The notes beneath the pieces are model-generated. The model did no database searches, was not told the origin of the DNA, and worked only from the letters and a program-made list of their open reading frames with translations. A program made the position numbers and the translations under genes. 51,670 nucleotides of DNA, from the NCBI GenBank assembly GCA_003235475.1, contig QJWC01000066.1:1-51670 (forward strand), given 5' to 3'. Below are positions 32,631 to 42,360 of this stretch, piece after piece (the first letter of the stretch is position 1; each line of letters begins with the position of its first letter). The DNA comes from Acidimicrobiia bacterium. GTDB lineage: Bacteria; Actinomycetota; Acidimicrobiia; Spongiisociales; UBA5794.

Positions 32631-33211
32631 TCGGCGTCTTCTCCGGCAGGTAGTGGTTGGAACGACGCGGGTCCCCACGATTCGACGGCGCCAAGTGCCC
32701 GCTTCAGCGAGCGCTCGGCCCGTTCGGTCGCGGCGTATGCGGCGGCGCGTGAGGTGTCCATCACATCCGCAAGTTCTTTGCCGGACAACCCGACGACATG
32801 TTTCAGGACGATCAGGTTGCGCTGCCGTTCCGTCAACGAACACAACGCCTCGGCCATGTCCGGATCCCAACCGACCTCGATGTCGGCGTTGACGGCTCGC
32901 TCCGGCAGCATGTCGGTCGGCACCTCGGGACGGCGCTTTCGCCGTCGGATCTCGTCGAGGCATCCGAACCGCACCGCCCGGAACAGCCAGGCTCGCAGCG
33001 TGCGGCCATCACCGTCGATCGTGTGCGCTGCCCCTGCGAGCTCGAGGAACGCCTGCTGCACGATGTCCTCGGCCGTGTGGCGGTCGTGCACCATCGAGTT
33101 CGCAAAGGTCGCGAGCGGTCCGGCGACGAGACGGTGCAGATCGGCGAAGGCCGAGTTGTCTCGTTGCCGGATGCCGCCCACGAGGCGGTCGAGCTGCGGG
33201 TATTCACTCAC
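32627..33211 (-). CDS. ECF-type RNA polymerase sigma factor
   Basis: 194 residues from GTG 33211. Region 2 at ~25-95 (RHTAEDIVQQAFLELAG, LRAWLFRAVRFGCLDEIRRRKRR) and region 4 at ~118-175 (LTERQRNLIVLKHVVGLSGKELADVMDTSRAAAYAATERAERSLKRAL). Middle gene between a secreted His-rich protein (71 bp upstream) and the DUF5667-like protein (overlapping), all on one strand. Confidence 0.88.
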   Translation of the reverse strand: MSEYPQLDRLVGGIRQRDNSAFADLHRLVAGPLATFANSMVHDRHTAEDIVQQAFLELAGAAHTIDGDGRTLRAWLFRAVRFGCLDEIRRRKRRPEVPTDMLPERAVNADIEVGWDPDMAEALCSLTERQRNLIVLKHVVGLSGKELADVMDTSRAAAYAATERAERSLKRALGAVESWGPASFQPLPAGEDAE

Positions 33212-33282
33212 CGGGGCTTTCCGCTCCCATTGTGTGGTTCCTGTATCGACCGGTCAACGTTGCCGGTCAAGCCGCCGGTTCC

Positions 33283-33606
33283 TCAGAGTGGGAAGTCCAC
33301 GTACTGCTGCCAACTGTGGTGGAGGAGACATCGCCGTCCGAAATGATGGAGCTGCCGATGGGTCAGACGCTCCGGGTCGATGCCGTGATGGAAGAGGCAC
33401 CGTGCCGCGAGCTGGTGGAATCGGCGATGCCGCTCGGACCAGCGGTCTGTGACGCGGTCGGTGATCTTGTCTGTGATCCGGTCCACCACCCGGTCTCGCA
33501 CCGACTCGATCGACGGTTCATCGGGCCTCGGCGCGTCGTGGGCCTGTGCCGCTGTCGGCAGAACGAGCAGCGAGACCGCGAGCGCAGCGATCAGGAGCTT
33601 CTTCAT
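33283..33606 (-). CDS. Secreted His/Cys-rich small protein
   Basis: 107 residues; GAGGAGG before ATG 33606. A clear signal peptide (MKKLLIAALAVSLLVLPTAAQA, cleavage after AQA). The mature part has an amphipathic charged repeat (VRDRVVDRITDKITDRVTDRW) and a His-rich end with two copies of a CLxHH element (RCLFHHG and RCLLHHS). Metal binding is plausible. No family recognised. First gene of a set with an ECF sigma factor and a DUF5667-like protein, so it may be the sensor or target of that system; inferred. Confidence 0.7.
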   Translation of the reverse strand: MKKLLIAALAVSLLVLPTAAQAHDAPRPDEPSIESVRDRVVDRITDKITDRVTDRWSERHRRFHQLAARCLFHHGIDPERLTHRQLHHFGRRCLLHHSWQQYVDFPL

Positions 33607-33670
33607 GGGGATCCTCCTCGGTTACTTGTTGGGAGGAACGCCGCATGCCCCGACAATTCGACGGAGCACT

Positions 33671-33700
33671 GTGACGAGTGACTCGCGCCGTCGGTAGGAT
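33671..33700 (+). promoter_or_regulatory. Promoter of tRNA-Asn
   Basis: GTGACG (33671-33676), 18-bp spacer, TAGGAT (33695-33700), about 36 bp before the tRNA. Confidence 0.4.
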
Positions 33701-33736
33701 TCCCCCTCGGTCGATCGGTCTCGGTCGCACCACCAT

Positions 33737-33809
33737 TCCGGGGTAGCTCAGTTGGCAGAGCAGCGGACTGTTAATCCGTTTGTCGTGGGTTCAAGTCCCA
33801 CCCCCGGAG
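33737..33809 (+). tRNA. tRNA-Asn (GTT)
   Basis: Cloverleaf: acceptor TCCGGGG/CCCCGGA, D-stem GCTC/GAGC, anticodon stem GCGGA/TCCGT around CTGTTAA (anticodon GTT), T-stem GTGGG/CCCAC with TTCAAGT. Discriminator G at 33809; CCA is not encoded. Confidence 0.95.
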
Positions 33810-33836
33810 CCCCTCACCCCGTACCTCCCACGCTCG

Positions 33837-33842
33837 TAGGAT
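33837..33842 (+). promoter_or_regulatory. -10 element, leaderless start of VOC gene
   Basis: TAGGAT-GCTGGG-ATG at 33849. Confidence 0.5.
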
Positions 33843-33848
33843 GCTGGG

Positions 33849-34307
33849 ATGGAATTCCGCCATGTGGCGTTGTTCGTCGACGACCTGCAGGCTGCAGAAA
33901 GTCACTACGCCGAGCTTTTCGGCCTCACCGTCTCATTCCGAGAGGCGCTGATGACCGGCGGTGACCTCGCCGGACGGTGGGCCACCTTTCCACCGGATGC
34001 GACCTGGGAGGACATCGATGCGGCAGAGACGTCGTTGGTGATCTCCGCACTGGGGCGGGAATCGGTTGTGCTCGCGCTGTTCTCGGCGCCGCCCACCGGC
34101 GCGCAGACGTACGCAATAGGCCTTCTCGTCGACGACGCCGAGATCTCGGACATCGCCCATCGCCTTCCGCCGGACGCAACGGTCGAAACGAACACGCGCG
34201 GACATCTCGACTTCGTCGATCGCTTCGGCGTTCGGTGGCAACTCTCGTCCGATCGCGCCTTCACGTCGTCCGGCGAACGGGACGGCACTTGGGTAACTCC
34301 CGATTAG
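33849..34307 (+). CDS. VOC (glyoxalase/bleomycin-resistance) family protein
   Basis: 152 residues forming the paired beta-alpha-beta-beta-beta VOC fold: MEFRHVALFVDDLQAAESHYAELFGLTV at the start and HLDFVDRFGVRWQL near the end. The usual metal-site His is His5; the last ligand is not certain. Substrate unknown. No ribosome site; TAGGAT 6 nt upstream. Follows tRNA-Asn by 39 bp. Confidence 0.85.
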   Translation: MEFRHVALFVDDLQAAESHYAELFGLTVSFREALMTGGDLAGRWATFPPDATWEDIDAAETSLVISALGRESVVLALFSAPPTGAQTYAIGLLVDDAEISDIAHRLPPDATVETNTRGHLDFVDRFGVRWQLSSDRAFTSSGERDGTWVTPD

Positions 34308-34332
34308 AGCTCGAGCCCAGCCGGACGACGCC

Positions 34333-35190
34333 TCACATTGTTGCGAGGACCGCCATTCGTTCGTCGATCGTTGCGGGAACCGCGCTGATGACGGCGCTCC
34401 CATCGATCGGCGCAACTACGGCACGTACGTCGTCCACGGATCGTGACAGGATCCGCACCGCACGGCCGTCGAGGGTGACGATTTCGCCGGGTGCCGACAG
34501 CGCCGCAAAGGCCTCGCGCCACCGAGGGGTCGACACCTCCACCGCGTGCATTCCGTCCACGATGTCGGCCTCGCTCCCGTCGCCCACGACGATCCCTTCG
34601 GACATGAGGATCAGCCGGTCACACTGCCTCGCCTCCAGCATCGAGTGCGTCGAGACCAACACCCCGCTTCCCGACTCCGCGACGACGCGGATCTGGTCCC
34701 ACAATCTCGCGGCGGCGAGCGGCCCCATCCCCGATGTCGGTTCATCGAGTACGAGCACGTCGGGGCCATGCTGCACGGCGCACAGAAATGCCAGCTGGCG
34801 TTGAAGGCCAAGGGAGATCGTGGCAACCCGGCGGTCCTCGACCGCACGGAGCGTGTCGGGGAGCGGAGCGGCTTCGATGCCATACGCGGCCGCCCGGAAG
34901 TCGAGGTTCTCTGCAACCGTGAGCTGGCCATAGAGGCCGAGGCCCTGCGGCACATATCCGAGACGAGATCGTGCAACACGATCGGGAGCGCGGCCGAGCA
35001 GGCTCGCGGCGCCCCTGGTCGGGGTGAGAAGTCCGACCAGCATGCGAATCGTCGTCGTCTTCCCTGCCCCATTGGCACCGAGCAACCCGACGACCTCCCT
35101 CGGATACACGTCGAATGACACCGAGTCGACCGCAGTGAAGTGCCCGAACGACTTGACCAGAGCCTTCGCGTTGACGCTTGCTGCACTCAC
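34333..35190 (-). CDS. ABC transporter ATP-binding protein with degenerate signature
   Basis: 285 residues from GTG 35190, overlapping the upstream ATPase gene by 4 bp (GTGA). Walker A GANGAGKTT (38-46), Q-loop YVPQG, Walker B VLVLDEP with Glu150, and H-loop His182 (VSTHSMLEA) are intact. The signature that should read LSGGxxQ is ISLGLQRQ (125-132), with Gly replaced by Leu127. It pairs with an ATPase that has the opposite defect, so together they would form one good and one degenerate ATP site. Part of an ABC-2 exporter operon. Confidence 0.88.
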   Translation of the reverse strand: MSAASVNAKALVKSFGHFTAVDSVSFDVYPREVVGLLGANGAGKTTTIRMLVGLLTPTRGAASLLGRAPDRVARSRLGYVPQGLGLYGQLTVAENLDFRAAAYGIEAAPLPDTLRAVEDRRVATISLGLQRQLAFLCAVQHGPDVLVLDEPTSGMGPLAAARLWDQIRVVAESGSGVLVSTHSMLEARQCDRLILMSEGIVVGDGSEADIVDGMHAVEVSTPRWREAFAALSAPGEIVTLDGRAVRILSRSVDDVRAVVAPIDGSAVISAVPATIDERMAVLATM

Positions 35191-36020
35191 GCGACTCGCT
35201 CCGTGCCCTCGAGGCCGAGCGTCGGCGCGAGTTCGGAGACGACGGTCACGTCTTCGAGCGTGGGCTCGACCACAGAGCCGACGGGTTGTACGGAGGACGG
35301 CCACCACTCCCGGTACGACGCTCCAGAGCGCCATGCATATTCCGGCCGCACGGGTCGACCACCCGTCGTGATCGACCCGTTCAATGATGCCGTCACGGCA
35401 TCCGGGTCTCCGTCGAGCACGACCTTTCCTTCATGGAGCATCACCGTTGACGCTGCACGCTCCGCTTCGTTCGTGTAGGTGGTCGACAGAACCACGGCCG
35501 CTCCCCCAGCCGCGGCGTCCGAGATCATCCGCCACAACTCGACCCTGCTCACCGGATCGACACCTGTCGTGGGTTCGTCGAGGACCACGAGCTTCGGCTG
35601 GTGGAGCATGGCGAGGATGAAGCCGAGCTTCGTTCGCATCCCGCCCGAGAGCTGCCCGGCGAGGCGGTCGACGGCCGAGTCGAGATTCGCCATGGCCAAC
35701 ATGGGACCGACCCGCTCATCGAGCGCTTCTCCGCGCAGTCCGTGCGAACCTCCCACGAAGCCGACGTTCTCGGCGACCGTCAGATCCTTCCAGCTTCCGC
35801 CGAGCGCTGGCAGGTAGCCGACCTCACTCGTCGGAGGTACTGACACAGTGCCCGAGTCTGGTGTCACCAGCCCGACGAGTGTTCGCATCAGGGTGGTCTT
35901 CCCGGCACCGTCCCCGCCGATCACCGCAACGATGCCGCCCGGCCTCGCCTCGAACGTCACACGATCGAGCGCGACGGTGTCGCCAAACGAGACCGTGACC
36001 TCGCGCGTGCCGAACGTCAC
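35187..36020 (-). CDS. ABC transporter ATP-binding protein with His-less switch
   Basis: 277 residues from GTG 36020, overlapping the permease stop by 4 bp. Walker A GGDGAGKTT (35-43), signature LSGGM (124-128) and Walker B VVLDEP with Glu149 are canonical. The switch (H-loop) His is replaced by Thr181 (LSTTYTNEAE), which normally lowers or abolishes hydrolysis at that site. The partner ATPase keeps the His but has a poor signature. The C-terminal ~65 residues are extra and end in a Pro/Ser-rich part. Confidence 0.9.
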   Translation of the reverse strand: MTFGTREVTVSFGDTVALDRVTFEARPGGIVAVIGGDGAGKTTLMRTLVGLVTPDSGTVSVPPTSEVGYLPALGGSWKDLTVAENVGFVGGSHGLRGEALDERVGPMLAMANLDSAVDRLAGQLSGGMRTKLGFILAMLHQPKLVVLDEPTTGVDPVSRVELWRMISDAAAGGAAVVLSTTYTNEAERAASTVMLHEGKVVLDGDPDAVTASLNGSITTGGRPVRPEYAWRSGASYREWWPSSVQPVGSVVEPTLEDVTVVSELAPTLGLEGTERVA

Positions 36021-37063
36021 GTGCCGACCTCAGCTGCGCCTTCATCGCCCGACCGCGTCGATGGCACGAGGTCACGTCGGAACCGCAGGGTGGCACCAGA
36101 GAACACAGCCGCCGCCATCACCGCGAGGATCAGGTACGCGAACCACAACGAAGCGAGGCCCGCTCCCTTCAACATCACACCGACGGAGATCAACGTGTAG
36201 TAGGTCAGGGGCAGCAGGTACGAGATCCACCGGACGCTCCACGGAATCGCCTCGAGCGGGAAGATCATGCCGGACAGGAGGATCTGGGGAAGCAGGAAGA
36301 AGAAGGCGAGCTGGATCGCCTGCCCGGCGTTCTGTGACACCGTCGACAGGAACACGCCGATCCCGAGGACCACGAAGAGGAACAAAGCTGCGCCGAGCGC
36401 GAACAGGAAGATGTTCCCGTTGAACGGCACACCGAACAGCGCAATGCCGAGCACCGTGACGATGCCCATGTCGAGCGACGCGAGCACGAAATACGGGACG
36501 ATCTTTCCCAGGATCACGCTGCTCGGGCTGAGCGGCATCACCGCAAGCTGCTCGAGCGTTCCGTTCTCCCGTTCACGCACGAGCCCGATGGCGGTGATCA
36601 CAGTTCCGATGAACATCAGGATCAAGCCGGTGATCGCCGGGACGAGCACCCACGACGTGATGAGATCCGGGTTGTAGAGCACCTCGACCCTGACCGCCCC
36701 ACCCGCTCGCGCAAGGGCGCCGACCGCAGCTTTCGCCGCGAAGAGGCTTGATCCGTCGACGTACGCCACCGGGGGCTGCGAGTCGGTGGTGATTGCGACA
36801 TCAACGACGCTGTCGCGCAGCAGGTCACGCGCCGTTGCCACCGTCCCTGCCGTATCGACCTCGGTGACGTCGAAAGGTGCCGGAAGCACTTGCGCCGCCT
36901 GATCAGCAGAGGGTCCGAGAACTGCCGTCGGAATCGTGGTGACATCGAACGAAGCCGCATATCCGAACACGACGAGCAGGAGGATCGGAAGGACGATCAG
37001 CATCGCCATCGTCCGGCGATCCCTGCGGAGTTCCCTGAACTCCTTGGTGATCATCGCTCGCAT
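36017..37063 (-). CDS. ABC-2 type permease
   Basis: 348 residues with the ABC-2 plan: helix 1 (~17-36, RRTMAMLIVLPILLLVVFGYAA), a large extracytoplasmic domain (~40-135), then five helices (~140-330). The segment GLVRERENGTLEQLAVMPLSPSSVILGKIVPYF is the family hallmark, as in YhhJ/YbhR-type exporters. The single permease gene implies a homodimer with two different ATPases. Substrate unknown (lipid, drug or polymer). TAGCGT lies 6 nt before the ATG, so this is the first gene of the operon. Confidence 0.9.
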   Translation of the reverse strand: MRAMITKEFRELRRDRRTMAMLIVLPILLLVVFGYAASFDVTTIPTAVLGPSADQAAQVLPAPFDVTEVDTAGTVATARDLLRDSVVDVAITTDSQPPVAYVDGSSLFAAKAAVGALARAGGAVRVEVLYNPDLITSWVLVPAITGLILMFIGTVITAIGLVRERENGTLEQLAVMPLSPSSVILGKIVPYFVLASLDMGIVTVLGIALFGVPFNGNIFLFALGAALFLFVVLGIGVFLSTVSQNAGQAIQLAFFFLLPQILLSGMIFPLEAIPWSVRWISYLLPLTYYTLISVGVMLKGAGLASLWFAYLILAVMAAAVFSGATLRFRRDLVPSTRSGDEGAAEVGT

Positions 37064-37069
37064 GACGCC

Positions 37070-37075
37070 ACGCTA
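37070..37075 (-). promoter_or_regulatory. -10 element, leaderless start of ABC exporter operon
   Basis: Minus strand TAGCGT-GGCGTC-ATG. Confidence 0.45.
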
Positions 37076-37123
37076 GGACAACGCACCGGATTTGGCAGCG
37101 CGAGCCCGTGGCAGAATCAGATG

Positions 37124-37353
37124 ATGCGCTTCAAATTCGGGCTTCTCATCGGGTTCCTCGTCGGATTCGCCCTCGGCGCTCGTGCGGGCAAGGAGCGGTA
37201 CGACCGGATCGTTCAGCGCATTCAAGCAATGCTGCGAAGCGATGGCGTGCGAAAGGTCATCGATGTGACCGAAAGGTCCACGCGAAAGACACGTGCAGCC
37301 GCGGGATCCGGCCTCGTGACCGTCGCGCGCACGGTGCGCGACCGAGCAACGGC

Positions 37354-37372
<19 letters not shown>
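37124..37372 (+). CDS. YtxH-like small membrane protein
   Basis: 82 residues from ATG 37124 (ATG 37121 is directly adjacent and equally possible). One N-terminal membrane helix with Gly motif ([25 protein letters not shown]), then a basic amphipathic helix ([20 protein letters not shown]). YtxH-type proteins are small and of unknown role. CAGAAT lies 6 nt before ATG 37124. It overlaps the 3' end of rpoD (convergent) by 19 bp. Confidence 0.7.
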
Positions 37373-38480
<1,108 letters not shown>

Positions 38481-38484
<4 letters not shown>

Positions 38485-40238
38485 GCGTCGCTCCTGAGGT
38501 GCCGCTTTTCCTGCTCCAACGCTATCAACTGCTGAAGAAGTTCCGAATACCCCTGTTCATCGGTGGATTGATCGACCTTCTGGAGGTCTCTGCGCACGTC
38601 CTCGATGCGTCGATCGACCTTGGCCCGTTCGAGGATCGTCACGAGGTCCTGTGGATCGGGAATTGGCGCCGTGTCGAGGGCGAGCTTTCGCAAGAGCCTG
38701 CCCTCCGGTGAGTCCTCTGCGCCGATCGCCTTGCCGAGGTTCGGCGCGCTTCCGGGCGTGAGCCCTTGCACGATCGAAGACGCGACCGCGTACGCCGAGG
38801 CAGTCGACTCGTTCGAGAACAGATCGGGAGTGATCGTCACGTTCGCAAGCCGCTCATCGTTCGCAAGCACCACTCGGAGCAACTCGGACTCTGTGCGATA
38901 CGTCGCGGTCGTCGCCTCAGAGGGTGCCACGTCTGCCGGACGGCCCTGCTCGCTGCGGCGGGCGGGCCGCATCGAATCGCGGACCACTGCGGCATCGACC
39001 CCTGTGAGCCGTGACACGAGCCCCGCATACTCGTTCCGCACGACGGGGTCAGGATGGAGGGCGATCACACCGACGGCAGCACGCACGGCCTTGCCCCGTC
39101 CCTCGGGTTCATCGAGATTGAACTTCGACACCTCGGATTCGATCCGAACCTTCAGCAGCGGTTGTGACTCCTCGACGGCCAGGCGGAGTCGCTCGATTTC
39201 GCCGTCCGCCACGACATCCGCGGGATCCTTTCCGTCGGGCAGCGCCGCGACCCGGAGGTCGAGGTCTCCTGGTACGGAACGGTCGAACCCCCGCAACGCG
39301 GCACCGACTCCCGCCTCGTCGGCGTCGAAGGCGAACACGACCCTCTCGGAGAACCGACGAAGGAGGTCGAGGTGCTCCTCCCCGAGAGCGGTCCCACACG
39401 TTGCAACGGCAACAGGCATCCCTGCCTGGTGCATCGCGATCACGTCGGTGTACCCCTCGACGACCACGGCCGTGTCCTTTCGGACGATCTCGGACTTCGC
39501 CCAGTTGAGTCCGTAGAGGAGCCGAGACTTGTGATAGATCGGGGACTCTGCCGAGTTGAGGTACTTCGGCCCTTCACCGTCGAGGACCCGGGCCCCGAAT
39601 CCGACAGCGTCGCCTCGCACGTCGAAGATTGGGAACATGACCCGTCCGCGGAACCTGTCGATCAGGCCGCCCTTACGGGACCGCGACGCAAGACCTGAAC
39701 GCAGCATCGCCTTGTCTGCGATCCCCTTGCCGCGCATGTGTTTGACGAGCTCGTCCCACGCATCGGGCGAGTAACCGAGCGAGAAGGTCTCGACCACGTC
39801 TGCGTCGTACCCGCGGCCCCTGAGATAGCTCCGAGCGGGGCCCGCGTCAGCGGCTGTCTTCAGGCGAGCCGTGTAGAACCCGACGGCGACCTCGGTCGCC
39901 TCCACGAGCGACTCTCGCTCCCCCCTTCGCTTGGCCGCCAGGGGATCGACTTTGAGGGTCACGCCAGCGCGCCGCGCAAGGAACTCGACCGCTTCCGTGA
40001 AGTCGAGCCCCTGCGTCTCCCTGACCCACGAGTACACGTCACCGCTCTTGCCACACCCGAAACAGTGGTACAACCCCCGCGCACCGTCGATGGAAAGGGA
40101 CGGTGTCTTCTCCGAGTGGAACGGGCAGACCGCCATCGTGGAACGGCCGGATCGCTTCACTTTCGTGATTTCACCCGCGAGTTCAACGAGGTCCGTTTTG
40201 TCCCTCACCTCATCGATGTCTTCGCGGGAATAGGCCAT
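38481..40238 (-). CDS. dnaG: DNA primase
   Basis: 585 residues from ATG 40238 ([19 protein letters not shown]). CHC2 zinc-binding domain: [15 protein letters not shown]...[12 protein letters not shown], about residues 35-65. The TOPRIM domain at ~255-340 has [16 protein letters not shown] and [10 protein letters not shown]. The C-terminal part (~430-585) is the DnaB-interaction region. It makes RNA primers at the replication fork. TATCGT lies 7 nt before the ATG, so the transcript is probably leaderless. Somewhat shorter than the ~600-640 typical. Confidence 0.96.
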
Positions 40239-40245
40239 TACAGCG

Positions 40246-40251
40246 ACGATA
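40246..40251 (-). promoter_or_regulatory. -10 element, leaderless start of dnaG
   Basis: Minus strand TATCGT, 7 nt, ATG 40238. It is downstream of the intrinsic terminator at 40283-40308. Confidence 0.5.
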
Positions 40252-40282
40252 CCGGCACCCGTTGGATCACGCGCCAACGACG

Positions 40283-40308
40283 AAGGGCACCCCGTGAGGG
40301 GTGCCCTT
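40283..40308 (-). terminator. Intrinsic terminator of the 27-codon transcript
   Basis: AAGGGCACCCC-GTGA-GGGGTGCCCTT: an 11-bp near-perfect stem with a 4-base loop. The minus-strand reading ends in TTCG and the plus-strand in TTTG. It lies 25 bp after the small ORF and 32 bp before the dnaG -10, so it would keep that transcript out of dnaG. Confidence 0.75.
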
Positions 40309-40333
40309 TGCGCCGATTTGGGAGGGATCTCTG

Positions 40334-40417
40334 TCAGTTTGCGGATGGAACGATGCGCACGGCCTCAGCGGCACGGACGCGGGATCGCACCATCTGGAGT
40401 GCGGTATCGGGATGCAT
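40334..40417 (-). CDS. 27-codon small ORF between Lrp gene and dnaG
   Basis: Minus-strand ORF encoding MHPDTALQMVRSRVRAAEAV and seven more residues (RIVPSAN), then TGA. AAGGA lies 9 nt before the ATG. It is followed by a strong terminator and starts 93 bp from the divergent Lrp gene. Ala/Val/Arg-rich but without a run of one amino acid, so classic attenuation is not obvious. It might be a leader peptide, a small protein or the coding part of a regulatory RNA. Confidence 0.4.
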   Translation of the reverse strand: MHPDTALQMVRSRVRAAEAVRIVPSAN

Positions 40418-40464
40418 GACGCACCATCCTTATGATGATTCTTCGCGTTCAGTACTGTAACGCT

Positions 40465-40502
40465 GAATATTCTACTGATGTTCCAAGATATTGTGATATT
40501 CT
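40465..40502 (+). promoter_or_regulatory. AT-rich Lrp promoter/operator region
   Basis: AT-rich in a GC-rich genome. GAATATTC at about 40465-40472 is a palindrome; GATATT occurs twice with a 2-bp gap (about 40487-40500). TATTCT (40497-40502) is 7 nt before ATG 40510, a leaderless -10. Lrp/AsnC proteins often bind AT-rich sites at their own gene. Confidence 0.5.
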
Positions 40503-40509
40503 TCCGTAC

Positions 40510-40959
40510 ATGGACTCCCTGGACCGCACAATCATTGACGCGCTGAGCCGCGATGCCCGAATGCCGTACAGCCGGATCGCCGAACAAGCAGGCGTTGCGA
40601 CCACAACGGTCCACCAGAGGGCGAAGCGCTTGGTCGAACGGGGAATCATCCGGGGAACCAGGGTCTCCGTCGACTGGAACGCCATCGACCTTCCGATTGC
40701 GGCACTCGTATCGCTCACCGCACCGCCTGATCGTCCTCTCAAGGTTGTGGCGGAAGCACTCGGGACGAACCCCCATGTGATCAGCAGCTACGCAACCACG
40801 GGCGAGTTCGACATCCTCCTGCACGTGCGGGCTCGGTCATCGGACCAGCTCGGCGAGATCCTCGACGAGCTCCGGCACCACGCTCCCGGACCCACCCGGA
40901 CGATCGTCTTGCTGGCCACGTACTTCGAACATCGCCTCCCGGCCCTCCACGAGTCCTAG
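40510..40959 (+). CDS. Lrp/AsnC-family transcriptional regulator
   Basis: 149 residues from ATG 40510. N-terminal helix-turn-helix: LDRTIIDALSRDARMPYSRIAEQAGVATTTVHQRAKRLVERGIIRGTRVSVDWNAI. The C-terminal RAM domain (~65-145) includes VISSYATTGEFDILLHVRARSSDQLGEIL, where amino-acid effectors bind. It probably controls itself and the divergent small ORF through the AT-rich region between them. Confidence 0.9.
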   Translation: MDSLDRTIIDALSRDARMPYSRIAEQAGVATTTVHQRAKRLVERGIIRGTRVSVDWNAIDLPIAALVSLTAPPDRPLKVVAEALGTNPHVISSYATTGEFDILLHVRARSSDQLGEILDELRHHAPGPTRTIVLLATYFEHRLPALHES

Positions 40960-41009
40960 ACCGACTCGCGCTCTCCCCCGGCGGAAGGCGGGCGTGGAAA
41001 CACCAGGCC

Positions 41010-42326
41010 TCAGAAGCCCAGCCGGTCGCCGAGGTAGGACACGAGGTTGTCGATCGGGATGCGGTCCTGCGCCATCGTGTCACGGTCGCGGACCGTGACC
41101 TGCGCATCGTCGAGCGAGTCGAAGTCGACTGTGACGCAGAAGGGCGTTCCGATCTCGTCCTGGCGGCGATACCGACGGCCTATCGATTGCGTGACATCGA
41201 CCTCGATCGCCCATCGTGGGCGCAACGCATCGGCAACCTGCTGAGTGACCTCGACGAGCTCGGGCTTCTTCGAGAGAGGGAGGATGGCAACCTTGATCGG
41301 CGAGAGCCGCGGATCGAGCTTCAGTACCGTTCGCTGCTCACCGTTGACCTCTTCCTCGAAGTAGGCATCGAGCAGGAAGGCGAACGTGGTGCGTGTCGCA
41401 CCCGCGGCCGGTTCGATCACGTACGGAATGAATCGTTCATTCGTTTCCGGGTCGAAATACGAGAGGTCCTCCCCCGAGTGCGCGATGTGCGCCTTGAGGT
41501 CGTAGTCGGTGCGGTTCGCGACGCCTTCGAGTTCGTCCCAGCCCCACGGGAAGCGGTATTCCACGTCGAACGTGCCGCCACCTGCCGTTGCGTAGTGCGC
41601 GAGCTCGTCGTCCTCGTGCTCGCGGAAGCGCAGGTTCTCCATCGACATCCCGAGGTCGATGTACCAGTTCTTGCGGATCTCGGTCCACTCCTTGAACTTC
41701 TCTGCCGCATCGTCCGGATGGCAGAAGTACTCCATCTCCATCTGCTCGAACTCGCGGGTGCGAAAGACGAACTGGCCTGGCGTGATCTCGTTCCTGAACG
41801 ACTTGCCGATCTGCGCGATACCGAACGGCAGTTTCATGCGGGCGGTACGCCGCACGTTCTCGAAGTTGGTGAAGATGCCCTGCGCGGTCTCCGGTCGGAG
41901 GTAGACCACGTTGTCCTCGGATTCGATCGGCCCCATGTGCGTCTTGAACATGAGGTTGAATTCCCTCGGCTCCGTGAACGTCCCCGAGTTGCCGCAGGTT
42001 GGGCACGTGTTCGGATCGTCGAGCTTGTCGAGGCGGTGTCGGCTGTTGCATTCGCGGCACTCGACGAGCGGGTCGGTGAACGATGCGAGGTGCCCCGAGG
42101 CAACCCAGACCTCTGGCGATTGGAGGATCGCCGAGTCGATGCCGACGACGTCGTCGCGCATGCGGACGGTCGAATGCCACCACTGCTCCTTGACATTGCG
42201 GAGGAGCTCGACACCGAGGGGCCCATAGTCGTAGGCGGACCGCAGACCGCCGTAGATCTCGGACGCCTGGAACACGAAGCCTCGGCGCTTTGCGAGGTTG
42301 ACGATCGTGTCGAAATCGCCTGCCAT
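41010..42326 (-). CDS. glyS: Glycyl-tRNA synthetase (single-chain class II)
   Basis: 438 residues. N-terminal [29 protein letters not shown], a zinc-type insertion ([10 protein letters not shown]...CPTCGNSG), motif 2 ([25 protein letters not shown]), motif 3 ([18 protein letters not shown]), and the anticodon-binding domain (PIKVAILPL...). This is the dimeric type found in actinobacteria, not alpha2beta2. A TAGGCT at 42357-42362 could be its -10. Downstream of uppS by 34 bp. Confidence 0.96.
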   Translation of the reverse strand: MAGDFDTIVNLAKRRGFVFQASEIYGGLRSAYDYGPLGVELLRNVKEQWWHSTVRMRDDVVGIDSAILQSPEVWVASGHLASFTDPLVECRECNSRHRLDKLDDPNTCPTCGNSGTFTEPREFNLMFKTHMGPIESEDNVVYLRPETAQGIFTNFENVRRTARMKLPFGIAQIGKSFRNEITPGQFVFRTREFEQMEMEYFCHPDDAAEKFKEWTEIRKNWYIDLGMSMENLRFREHEDDELAHYATAGGGTFDVEYRFPWGWDELEGVANRTDYDLKAHIAHSGEDLSYFDPETNERFIPYVIEPAAGATRTTFAFLLDAYFEEEVNGEQRTVLKLDPRLSPIKVAILPLSKKPELVEVTQQVADALRPRWAIEVDVTQSIGRRYRRQDEIGTPFCVTVDFDSLDDAQVTVRDRDTMAQDRIPIDNLVSYLGDRLGF

Positions 42327-42360
42327 GTGGGGATCCCCGGTCGTTGGAAGTGCCCGGAGC

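Noticed and set aside
40334-40417. Classical amino-acid attenuator controlling dnaG
   Set aside because: There is no run of codons for one amino acid, no visible antiterminator pairing, and dnaG has its own promoter after the terminator.
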